A stretch of 12,025 nucleotides of DNA from Candidatus Roizmanbacteria bacterium (GTDB taxonomy: Bacteria; Patescibacteriota; Microgenomatia; GCA-001788215; 2-01-FULL-40-14), in the NCBI GenBank assembly GCA_016203755.1, contig JACQMD010000113.1:1-12025 (forward strand), written 5' to 3'. Each line of letters begins with the position of its first letter. Positions within the stretch are counted from its first letter, which is position 1. Under the pieces are notes generated by a model. It was not told the DNA's origin. It ran no database searches and worked only from the letters and a program-made list of their open reading frames with translations. Positions 1 to 5,550 of the stretch are shown here, in pieces. The position numbers and the translations under genes were made by a program.

Positions 1-162
1 AAACTGTACGGCACTATTATGATGCAACTCGTAAAGCAAGGCACACCAATTCCTACAAATGATGTTTGGATTGCAGCACACGCAATAGAGACCAGATCAG
101 TTTTGGTAAGCGACGACAAACATTTTACTCATGTTAAAGAATTGCGTCTTTGGAGACAATAA
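1..162 (+). CDS. vapC: PIN-domain (VapC-like) toxin ribonuclease, C-terminal fragment
   Basis: This is an open reading frame already running at the first base and ending in TAA, so only the last 53 residues are present. The fragment has the typical end of a VapC-type PIN domain: a GTPIPTNDVWIAAHA segment (residues 18-32 of the fragment), where the Asp of TND is one metal-binding acid, followed by VLVSDDKHF (38-46), which carries the last acidic cluster, and a final hydrophobic strand KELRLW. PIN toxins are Mg2+-dependent endoribonucleases that cut tRNA or rRNA and are held in check by a co-encoded antitoxin. The antitoxin, normally just upstream, would lie outside the window. A PIN protein that is not a toxin is possible. 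The family call is firm; the role is inferred. Confidence 0.85.
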   Translation, partial: KLYGTIMMQLVKQGTPIPTNDVWIAAHAIETRSVLVSDDKHFTHVKELRLWRQ

Positions 163-181
163 AGATTTTTTATTGTATACT
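153..181 (+). promoter_or_regulatory. Putative sigma70-like promoter for the 196-948 gene
   Basis: The -35-like GAGACA (153-158) and the -10 box TATACT (176-181) are separated by 17 bases. The -35 lies inside the end of the PIN gene. Transcription would start near 188-190, leaving a leader of only a few bases before the ATG at 196. The in-frame TTG at 181 overlaps the -10 box, so it cannot be the start if this promoter is used. Confidence 0.5.
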
Positions 182-195
182 TGTACTTAATCAGT

Positions 196-948
196 ATGAG
201 AAAAGTACACCTCATCCTTAGCGGATTATCAGCAACGATTATTCTGCTTTCACTCAATCGTCTCACTCCGTGGACAAGCGGATATTTAGCGCCGTTTGAG
301 TTTTTACGCTGGCTTGATTTTAATGCCATGATCCCCATTCCACTCATAAGCGTACTCCTGTACTATCTTCTCAAGAAAAATGTTGAGCAAAACTCAGTTG
401 AAAAAAAATCTCTCGCAAGTCATCTGCCGTTTCATAAAACTCCGGAAGGTAAACTACTCGTATTTAACATTCTTTTCATAACAGGTGTGTATTTGTTTGG
501 AGCTGGATCGGGAGATCACGAGGTGACGAATTATCTCAATACCCGCTTCTGCAACGCCGGAGAAATAAAATCTGTTTTGTGCAATATTATCTCGTATAAC
601 GATGATGAATTTTCCCATATCATGTATTACCTCGGGTTTATTGCACTTAATATTTCGCTCATGGGGATTGAGTATCTGTTTCCGCGGAAAGACAAGATAA
701 CAAATCGCGATCTTAAATTTATTCTTATCAACAGTCTCTTTATAGCCCTTGGCATTTTTGCAAATCTTGCGTTTGAGCCGGCGGGACTTGATTTGATATT
801 TTTTGGAAGTGTTACTGTGCTTGGATTGTATCTTCTTAACAACCAAAGAAATAACTTTCGTGCTTTTCCTGTTCTATTTTATTTGACTGCTTCATATACT
901 ATCGGCATCGTAGCAACACTTCTCTATAAACTTGCAACCATTGCCTGA
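196..948 (+). CDS. Seven-helix integral membrane protein of unknown function
   Basis: I do not recognise this 250-residue protein. Hydrophobic segments lie near residues 6-22, 45-60, 87-103, 141-159, 174-192, 198-214 and 224-245, so it is probably a seven-helix inner-membrane protein. A hydrophilic stretch between helices 3 and 4 (about 104-140) carries GSGDHEV and YNDDEFSH, that is His107/Glu108 and Asp136, Asp137, Glu138 and His141. These cluster at the membrane edge and could be a metal or catalytic site, though this is only a guess. Two Cys (119, 129) are in the same loop. I chose ATG 196 rather than TTG 181 because the TATACT box covers the TTG. No Shine-Dalgarno is visible. The gene ends in TGA, and the promoter of the next gene lies across its stop. 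Confidence 0.8.
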   Translation: MRKVHLILSGLSATIILLSLNRLTPWTSGYLAPFEFLRWLDFNAMIPIPLISVLLYYLLKKNVEQNSVEKKSLASHLPFHKTPEGKLLVFNILFITGVYLFGAGSGDHEVTNYLNTRFCNAGEIKSVLCNIISYNDDEFSHIMYYLGFIALNISLMGIEYLFPRKDKITNRDLKFILINSLFIALGIFANLAFEPAGLDLIFFGSVTVLGLYLLNNQRNNFRAFPVLFYLTASYTIGIVATLLYKLATIA

Positions 949-961
949 CACCAGCTATACT
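932..961 (+). promoter_or_regulatory. Putative leaderless promoter for the antiporter gene
   Basis: TTGCAA (932-937), an 18-base spacer and TATACT (956-961) precede the ATG at 969 by 7 bases, so the predicted transcript starts at or next to the start codon. No Shine-Dalgarno lies in the short gap. The -35 is inside the end of the upstream coding region. Confidence 0.6.
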
Positions 962-968
962 GACTCTC

Positions 969-2651
969 ATGGCACCGTTTATTGAAATCAGTCTTGTTAT
1001 CGGGATTACGGCACTACTGGCAATACTTGTCCGGCTCCTTCGACAACCGCTTATCATCGGCTATATCATCACCGGCATACTTGTTGGCCCGCATGCGCTT
1101 AATCTTCTTCATGCAACAGACCACGTCGAGCTTTTTTCAAAAATCGGCATCACGGTTTTGTTGTTTGTCGTCGGACTGGGACTCAACCCGACCGTTATTC
1201 GCGAAGTTGGAAAAGTATCGCTGGTTACCGGAGTCGGACAGGTTGTTTTCACCTCTGTTATCGGGTTTATCATTGCCCTTATTTTGGGCATTGATCGTAT
1301 CGCAGCCATTTATGTAGCAATCGCGCTCACCTTCAGCAGTACGATTATTATCTTAAAACTCCTCTCCGATCGGGGCGATGTGCAAAAACTCTACGGCAAA
1401 ATCGCCATCGGGTTTTTACTGGTACAGGATGTTATTGCAACAATTATTCTGCTTGTTATTGCAACACTTCAGACAAACGGCGACACCGGCCTTATTGCAT
1501 CAATTGCAATGCTTCTTATTAAAGGCATGTGGCTTTTTACCATGGTCTATGCTATCAGCACATTTATTCTTCCGGCTATTTCTTCATTTCTTGCCCGCTC
1601 ACAGGAACTTCTCTTTTTATTCTCTCTTGCATGGGGACTCGGACTTGCGTCAGCGTTTTACACCTTAGGCTTTTCAGTTGAAATCGGCGCGCTCGTTGCC
1701 GGGGTTGCGCTTTCTGTAACCCCGTTTGCTCTTGAAGTTGGGGCGCGGCTCCGACCACTTCGGGATTTTTTCATTGTGCTGTTTTTCGTTCTGCTTGGTG
1801 CACAAATGAATATAGACAGCATTACTTCTCTTTTACTTCCTGCCATGGTACTTTCGTTGTTTGTTCTGATTGGCAATCCAATTATTGTTATCGTACTTAT
1901 GAATGTACTCGGATACAAACGGAGAACGGCATTTTTTGCAGGGCTAACGGTAGCCCAAATCAGTGAGTTTTCGCTCATTTTGGCAACGCTTGGATTTAAC
2001 TTAGGACATCTGTCACAAGAAACACTTTCTTTGATCACCATGGTGGGGCTTGTAACTATTGCCGGATCCACCTACCTTATTCTCTATTCTGACACGCTCT
2101 ATAGGCGGCTTGAAAAGTATTTGAAGTTTCTTGAACTAAGGACTAATAATCACGAATCGGGAGGGGCGCGAAAACGATATGATGTCATGCTATTTGGGTA
2201 TGACCGCGTGGGAGAAGATTTTGTTTCTGCATTTGAAAAACTTGAGAAACCATTTGTAGTAGTTGATTTCAATCCTGAATCAATTAAACGATTACAAGAG
2301 TCAGAACTACCCTGCTTGTATGGTGATGCAGAAGACACCGAATTCCTCAATGAACTTGATTTCGAATCAGTCAAACTCGTTGTCGCAACAATACCTGATG
2401 TCAAAACAAGTCTATTGCTTACTCGGCATATCAGGAAAGAAAATGAAAAAGCTATTATCATAGTCCTTTCCCATCGAATACCGGAAGCCCAAGAGTTGTA
2501 CCATGCAGGTGCCTCATACGTCATGATGCCGCATTATCTGGGCGCGCAGTATGCAACACGCATGATCGCACGACTGGGCACCGATCCAAAAGCATTTGAA
2601 GAGGAAAAAGAGAAACACTTAGGGTATCTTTCCCGTCGAAGTAAACAATAG
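969..2651 (+). CDS. CPA2-family cation/proton antiporter with TrkA-N (RCK) domain, KefB/KefC-like
   Basis: This 560-residue membrane protein exchanges K+ or Na+ for protons and is probably gated by a cytoplasmic nucleotide-binding domain. Residues 1-375 form the Na+/H+ exchanger domain with about 12 hydrophobic helices. Family marks include QPLIIGYIITGILVGPH (26-42), LLFVVGLGLNP (64-74), TFSSTIIILKLL (121-132), the Gln153-Asp154 pair in the ion-path helix (LLVQDVIA), and AQISEFSLIL (329-338). Residues 404-535 form a Rossmann TrkA-N domain, with LFGYDRVG (408-415) as the dinucleotide loop and VVDFNP (431-436) ending in the ribose-binding acid. The usual GxGxxG has Asp412 in the middle position. 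A charged tail (540-560) follows. There is no full RCK-C domain, as is usual in the Kef type. Whether the ion is K+ or Na+ and whether there is glutathione control cannot be told. The gene ends 4 bases from a convergent gene. Confidence 0.93.
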   Translation: MAPFIEISLVIGITALLAILVRLLRQPLIIGYIITGILVGPHALNLLHATDHVELFSKIGITVLLFVVGLGLNPTVIREVGKVSLVTGVGQVVFTSVIGFIIALILGIDRIAAIYVAIALTFSSTIIILKLLSDRGDVQKLYGKIAIGFLLVQDVIATIILLVIATLQTNGDTGLIASIAMLLIKGMWLFTMVYAISTFILPAISSFLARSQELLFLFSLAWGLGLASAFYTLGFSVEIGALVAGVALSVTPFALEVGARLRPLRDFFIVLFFVLLGAQMNIDSITSLLLPAMVLSLFVLIGNPIIVIVLMNVLGYKRRTAFFAGLTVAQISEFSLILATLGFNLGHLSQETLSLITMVGLVTIAGSTYLILYSDTLYRRLEKYLKFLELRTNNHESGGARKRYDVMLFGYDRVGEDFVSAFEKLEKPFVVVDFNPESIKRLQESELPCLYGDAEDTEFLNELDFESVKLVVATIPDVKTSLLLTRHIRKENEKAIIIVLSHRIPEAQELYHAGASYVMMPHYLGAQYATRMIARLGTDPKAFEEEKEKHLGYLSRRSKQ

Positions 2652-2655
2652 ATAA

Positions 2656-3216
2656 CTATTTCAGTAACTGTCCCAGTAATGCTCCGGCGATATTTGCAAA
2701 TGTTTCATTTTCTGTGATCTCCCGAAGACTATCTAACACTGATTGTTTGGCTGGCGTATCAGGAATACTCTTCTCTATTTCTTTTCGCAGTAACGTTACC
2801 ATGTCATGTACGGTAACCTGTGCAATGGTCGCATTACCCAACACAAAATTTCCTCCTGAAACATTGGATATAACAATGTGTTCGTAAGAGGATTTCAATG
2901 CTTCTCTGTCTTTTTTTGAAAGTTTTTGATGAGATGTATGTGGTTTTTCTTCTTTGAGAGCTATCAAATAACGTATTGCCCTGGTCATTGCCTGTTCATG
3001 CAGTATATGGTACTGATCTTGTTGAAACGGCCCCTCTCCCCACCAGAGCGCATCATCGAATATCTTTTCATATTCCGAACCAAAGGAATTGCCTAGAAAT
3101 AGTTTTGCGTGCTGTCTCCAAAGATCTTTATCCGGGTTATTATACGGAAGTGCCTTGACCTTACGAGCCTGAACAATGAGTAATGCCAGTTCTTTCTTCC
3201 GCTTCGTAACATCCAT
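2656..3216 (-). CDS. Hypothetical helical protein with Gly/Asn-rich beta-like module
   Basis: I do not recognise this 186-residue soluble protein. Residues 1-90 are helical and charged, with a Trp/aromatic patch (ALWWGEGPFQQDQYH, 56-70). Residues 113-136 contain VISNVSGGNFVLGNATIAQV, which looks like a short beta turn-and-strand module with repeated (S/G)GNxxxGN spacing. Residues 137-186 are an amphipathic helical bundle with a hydrophobic end (IAGALLGQLLK). Similar 'xGNxxxGN then helical domain' endings occur in some bacterial signalling and defence proteins, so this is a loose hint only. I chose ATG 3216 because TATACT lies 8 bases before it; a more upstream in-frame ATG at 3249 would put that promoter inside the coding region. 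No Shine-Dalgarno is visible, and no signal peptide or membrane helix is seen. Confidence 0.75.
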   Translation of the reverse strand: MDVTKRKKELALLIVQARKVKALPYNNPDKDLWRQHAKLFLGNSFGSEYEKIFDDALWWGEGPFQQDQYHILHEQAMTRAIRYLIALKEEKPHTSHQKLSKKDREALKSSYEHIVISNVSGGNFVLGNATIAQVTVHDMVTLLRKEIEKSIPDTPAKQSVLDSLREITENETFANIAGALLGQLLK

Positions 3217-3224
3217 ATGAGGGA

Positions 3225-3230
3225 AGTATA
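3225..3230 (-). promoter_or_regulatory. -10 box of putative leaderless promoter for the 3216-2656 gene
   Basis: Read on the minus strand, TATACT is followed by eight bases (TCCCTCAT) and then the ATG at 3216. That spacing fits transcription starting at or beside the start codon. I see no convincing -35 hexamer at 16-18 bases. The box lies in the short gap after the stop of the upstream minus-strand gene (3269), so this gene has its own promoter. Confidence 0.5.
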
Positions 3231-3268
3231 CCACCCGCAAGAACAGCAACTTTTCCGCTCTGGCAGCA

Positions 3269-4459
3269 TTATACGTGAAGGTTGGAAATGGCCTGCTGGA
3301 GTCGATGCAAATAGGAAAGAGTTAACTCCTTCACAGTCTCACTTTCGATGTAACCTGCTGCCTGATAATACTGTTGGAGATGGCGTATTGAATAGTCGTG
3401 ATACGACCGATCCTCCTTCACTTCCTGCGTGTCCGTCCGCACTTGCTCGGAAAACGTTGCCAATGCTACTTTCCGCTGGACAGCCGTCGTGTGTACTGAT
3501 ACAGATGTCAGTATTACTTCCAAATGCTGACGGAGCAGTTGCTCAGTCCAGAAAATAGGTATTGCTTCACGGGCTCTTGGATAGAACTCAAGAATAGTAC
3601 CATCTTGATCTCTCCTTAACGCCTCTTGTACAATTTCGATAACTTCAGGAAGGTATACGATCTGATCAAGTTCTCCTCCCGCACGAAGGATTGCTCCTGT
3701 CTGTTCATCGGATACTTCGCCTGTTTTCCTAAACAGTGTCTCTCCTTCCAATTTTGTAACCTCACTCAATCCTATGCTTTCGGGGCTAAAATAGAGTGGA
3801 AGCGTTGAAGACGATACTCCCGATACGGTTTCCTCAATATCCTTTCCCCGTTCTCTCCCAAATCCTGAGGTAAACAAATATCCGTCACGCTCAAGAACTC
3901 TTAGTATGCCACGCCACGCGGGAACCCCCGGAAATGTCCGGTGCATTATAATAATAGGATACGTCCCTCCGTTATGATCCATATATTCTTCTACACTGTC
4001 TGGCAGTAAACGATAAGTTCGTCTATATCCTTCCCATTGAGCAGTGAGATTTACACTTCCGTCTGTTTTATCCACTTCTTTTTTAATCCTTCCGAGGCAT
4101 CGTTGCATCTTCTTTTGCATACCGGACAATTCCCGTTGCTCCATAAGATATGTCTGCATCTCCCCCTCAAGAACAGTCCGCGGAGGTGTTCTTTTGAACG
4201 CTTCCCAATCTTGCGGTCTCATCCGAAGACCGGCATACGCGGGATCAACTGCATCGACAAGATGTGCATCGGCAATAGTGAGCGGATGTGACCATGCCGT
4301 ATGCATGCCGATATAGAGTGCTCTTCGCGGCGGCTGAATACTGCCACGAATAACATCTCTCATTTGTCGGTACAATGCTAATTCCTCTGCAAATTCACGG
4401 GCAGGATTTGCTGATTCTCTATCAGCTAAAGATCTGAAAAAATTCGTAATATATTCCAT
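3269..4459 (-). CDS. Hypothetical protein with methyltransferase-like Rossmann motifs
   Basis: This is a 396-residue soluble protein that I cannot name. Residues 47-75 (ALYIGMHTAWSHPL, then VDAVDP) resemble motifs I and II of class I S-adenosylmethionine methyltransferases: a strand ending in a Gly-containing loop, then an acid (Asp72) at the end of the second strand. Residues 184-199 (GILRVLERDGYLFTSG) resemble the conserved 'L-x-pGG-x-l' helix-turn-strand late in that fold. Between them is a long charged, helical stretch (about 90-150), so the fold, if right, carries a large insert. The C-terminal 130 residues are helical, with no recognised domain. The motif I loop has only one clear Gly, so it may be a degenerate, non-catalytic member. 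The start follows the stop of the nucleotidyltransferase-like gene by 18 bases with no Shine-Dalgarno, so the two are probably cotranscribed. Confidence 0.75.
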   Translation of the reverse strand: MEYITNFFRSLADRESANPAREFAEELALYRQMRDVIRGSIQPPRRALYIGMHTAWSHPLTIADAHLVDAVDPAYAGLRMRPQDWEAFKRTPPRTVLEGEMQTYLMEQRELSGMQKKMQRCLGRIKKEVDKTDGSVNLTAQWEGYRRTYRLLPDSVEEYMDHNGGTYPIIIMHRTFPGVPAWRGILRVLERDGYLFTSGFGRERGKDIEETVSGVSSSTLPLYFSPESIGLSEVTKLEGETLFRKTGEVSDEQTGAILRAGGELDQIVYLPEVIEIVQEALRRDQDGTILEFYPRAREAIPIFWTEQLLRQHLEVILTSVSVHTTAVQRKVALATFSEQVRTDTQEVKEDRSYHDYSIRHLQQYYQAAGYIESETVKELTLSYLHRLQQAISNLHV

Positions 4460-4477
4460 GAATTTTACTTGAAAGGA

Positions 4478-4903
4478 TTATTTTCTATACTTGCTGTCAT
4501 CGAAATCCTTATATTGCAGATCCAGAATCTTTTTTACTATCAGCTTTAAATCATGTGCATATTTTGGTTGTTGTACTCCCATTGCAGTTAAAAAGAGCAG
4601 TTTCTCAAGGGAAATTATTTTATATAGAGACTGTTCAATGGCACCGATGACAAGAAAATCATACCCAAATAAACAGATAGTTCTCCAGATTTCAAAACCG
4701 TGTATGACCACACCCAGATCTCCCCACAAATCTCTCAGGTTATTTGGATACATACGGGCTAACCTCTGATAATCCTTTGTGGTAACAATTAAGTCTGTAT
4801 CTTCTCCGGATTTACGAATACCGTAATATTCCTTTGCCTTTCCTCCCACAACAAGCGGTTTTGAAAAAAAATGATAATGCAAACTCTCTACGTCAATATC
4901 CAC
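4478..4903 (-). CDS. Minimal nucleotidyltransferase-fold protein
   Basis: This 141-residue protein has the core pattern of the nucleotidyltransferase superfamily. PLVVGGKAKEYYGIR (16-30) supplies the Gly-Gly loop, and SGEDTDLIV (32-40) supplies two metal-binding acids, Asp35 and Asp37, spaced D-x-D. Asp82 in GYDFLVIG is a plausible third carboxylate. The C-terminal part ends in two helices with YAHDLKLI (115-122), a pattern seen in stand-alone NTases of toxin-antitoxin or unknown function. It would transfer a nucleotide from NTP to an unknown protein or RNA. The start is GTG at 4903-4901, the first possible one after a -10-like sequence. It heads the minus-strand block and lies just upstream of the methyltransferase-like gene. 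The fold assignment is fairly good; the substrate is unknown. Confidence 0.8.
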   Translation of the reverse strand: MDIDVESLHYHFFSKPLVVGGKAKEYYGIRKSGEDTDLIVTTKDYQRLARMYPNNLRDLWGDLGVVIHGFEIWRTICLFGYDFLVIGAIEQSLYKIISLEKLLFLTAMGVQQPKYAHDLKLIVKKILDLQYKDFDDSKYRK

Positions 4904-4904
4904 A

Positions 4905-4915
4905 CGTATAGTTTA
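4905..4915 (-). promoter_or_regulatory. Possible -10 region for the 4903-4478 gene
   Basis: On the minus strand TAAACT (4915-4910) overlaps TATACG (4910-4905). The first box leaves 6 bases before the GTG start, which matches the leaderless spacing seen elsewhere in the window; the second would put transcription inside the gene. No good -35 is visible, so this is weak. Confidence 0.3.
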
Positions 4916-4925
4916 TCAGACGATG

Positions 4926-4953
4926 TATAAAAGTTATAGCGCTCTTCAACGCC
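4926..4953 (-). terminator. Weak candidate terminator after the four-helix membrane gene
   Basis: On the minus strand GGCGTT-GAAG-AGCGCT can form a six-pair stem (two G-T pairs) with a GAAG tetraloop. It is followed by ATAACTTTTATA, which holds only four consecutive T. It lies 43 bases after the stop of the 5409-4996 gene and before the next minus-strand gene, the right place for a terminator. The stem and T-run are both poor. Confidence 0.3.
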
Positions 4954-4995
4954 ATCTAATCCGACACCTTAGATCTTAAATATATCTGATCTCCA

Positions 4996-5409
4996 TTATT
5001 TCCGTATCTTTACCAATACAATCCCTGCTCCGATAAGTTGAACCAGCGCGCTTACCGTCCATGAAACAACCATAGCAACAGATAACGGAAACGTGGCGTA
5101 GGAAATAAGCATGCCGGGCAATGAGATGAGCCCGTACGTTAAACCAAACGCTGCTCCCCTTCTCCACCATTCTTTTTGCTTGAACATTCCTTTTGTCTTT
5201 TCCCAAATCCAGGAAAGAATAATACCTGTGGTAAACGGATGGAGAAAATACAACATCATCAATGGATCTGTCCACGGACGAAAGAGACTGGGATTTTGGT
5301 ATTCGCTCACAATTGCCGGAAAAACAAGAGTAAGAAGCGGACTCACGACAAAACTCAACACAAGCATACCAGTGCCTACGAGCAATCCAGTTAGAATAAT
5401 TTTTTTCAA
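4996..5409 (-). CDS. Four-helix membrane protein of unknown function
   Basis: This 137-residue protein has hydrophobic helices near residues 4-30, 51-68, 84-104 and 110-132, and a Lys/Trp-rich cytoplasmic-type loop (KTKGMFKQKEWWRR, 71-84). Conserved-looking points are PWTDPLMMLYFLHPFTTG (45-62) and the Gly/Pro-rich third helix. I do not recognise a named family. The start is TTG at 5409-5407, because AAGGAGGT (minus strand, 5424-5417) sits 7 bases upstream. Longer forms starting at 5499 or 5518 would translate through both this site and the -10 box. The strong Shine-Dalgarno and leadered mRNA contrast with the leaderless neighbours. It is divergent from the efflux operon and could share regulation with it, though nothing shows that it does. 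Confidence 0.8.
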   Translation of the reverse strand: MKKIILTGLLVGTGMLVLSFVVSPLLTLVFPAIVSEYQNPSLFRPWTDPLMMLYFLHPFTTGIILSWIWEKTKGMFKQKEWWRRGAAFGLTYGLISLPGMLISYATFPLSVAMVVSWTVSALVQLIGAGIVLVKIRK

Positions 5410-5416
5410 AGTATTC

Positions 5417-5424
5417 ACCTCCTT
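5417..5424 (-). promoter_or_regulatory. Strong Shine-Dalgarno that decides a TTG start
   Basis: AAGGAGGT on the minus strand is a near-perfect anti-16S match, 7 bases before the TTG at 5409. It is the clearest ribosome binding site in the window and rules out the longer upstream frames. Confidence 0.8.
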
Positions 5425-5440
5425 CCGTACCGCTGCTATG

Positions 5441-5469
5441 ATTATAGTATAGAAAATGCGATAAGTCAG
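5441..5469 (-). promoter_or_regulatory. Putative promoter for the four-helix membrane gene
   Basis: On the minus strand CTGACT (5469-5464), a 17-base spacer and TATAAT (5446-5441) give a good sigma70-like match. The predicted start is near 5434, giving a leader of about 25 bases that holds the Shine-Dalgarno. A second box, TATACT (5452-5447), abuts it. Confidence 0.55.
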
Positions 5470-5512
5470 ACATAACAGAATCATACCTATGCAACCCACA
5501 CCTCATTCTTCC

Positions 5513-5541
5513 TTGCAATATCCTATAATCTCACGTATAAT
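5513..5541 (+). promoter_or_regulatory. Putative leaderless promoter of the RND efflux operon
   Basis: TTGCAA (5513-5518), a 17-base spacer and a consensus TATAAT (5536-5541) end 9 bases before the ATG at 5551. A second TATAAT lies at 5524-5529. No Shine-Dalgarno is present between the box and the start, so transcription probably begins at or within a base or two of the start codon. The TTGCAA hexamer is the same as that of the antiporter promoter. Confidence 0.65.
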
Positions 5542-5550
5542 GCCTCATTC

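Noticed and set aside
181..195. TTG start at 181 for the seven-helix protein, adding five residues
   Set aside because: The TTG overlaps a good -10 box (TATACT 176-181), and the ATG at 196 begins with the basic MRKVH typical of a membrane-protein start.
454..846. Minus-strand open frame of 130 codons inside the seven-helix protein gene
   Set aside because: It is an antisense shadow with Lys/Ile-rich random-looking content and no promoter or ribosome site.
946..948. Recoded TGA (as in Gracilibacteria/SR1, TGA = Gly)
   Set aside because: No coding region shows an internal TGA, TGA ends the seven-helix protein just before the next gene's promoter, and reading through it gives no sensible extension.
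3217..3249. Longer start at 3249 for the helical protein
   Set aside because: It would place the TATACT box (3225-3230) inside the gene and add an N-terminus (LFLRVVYFP) unlike the rest of the protein.
3217..3558. Plus-strand open frame opposite the end of the methyltransferase-like gene
   Set aside because: It overlaps the minus-strand gene end and promoter, and its product has no domain-like pattern.
5410..5518. Longer minus-strand frames into the four-helix membrane gene
   Set aside because: They translate through the promoter and the strong AAGGAGGT site, which points to TTG 5409 as the start.
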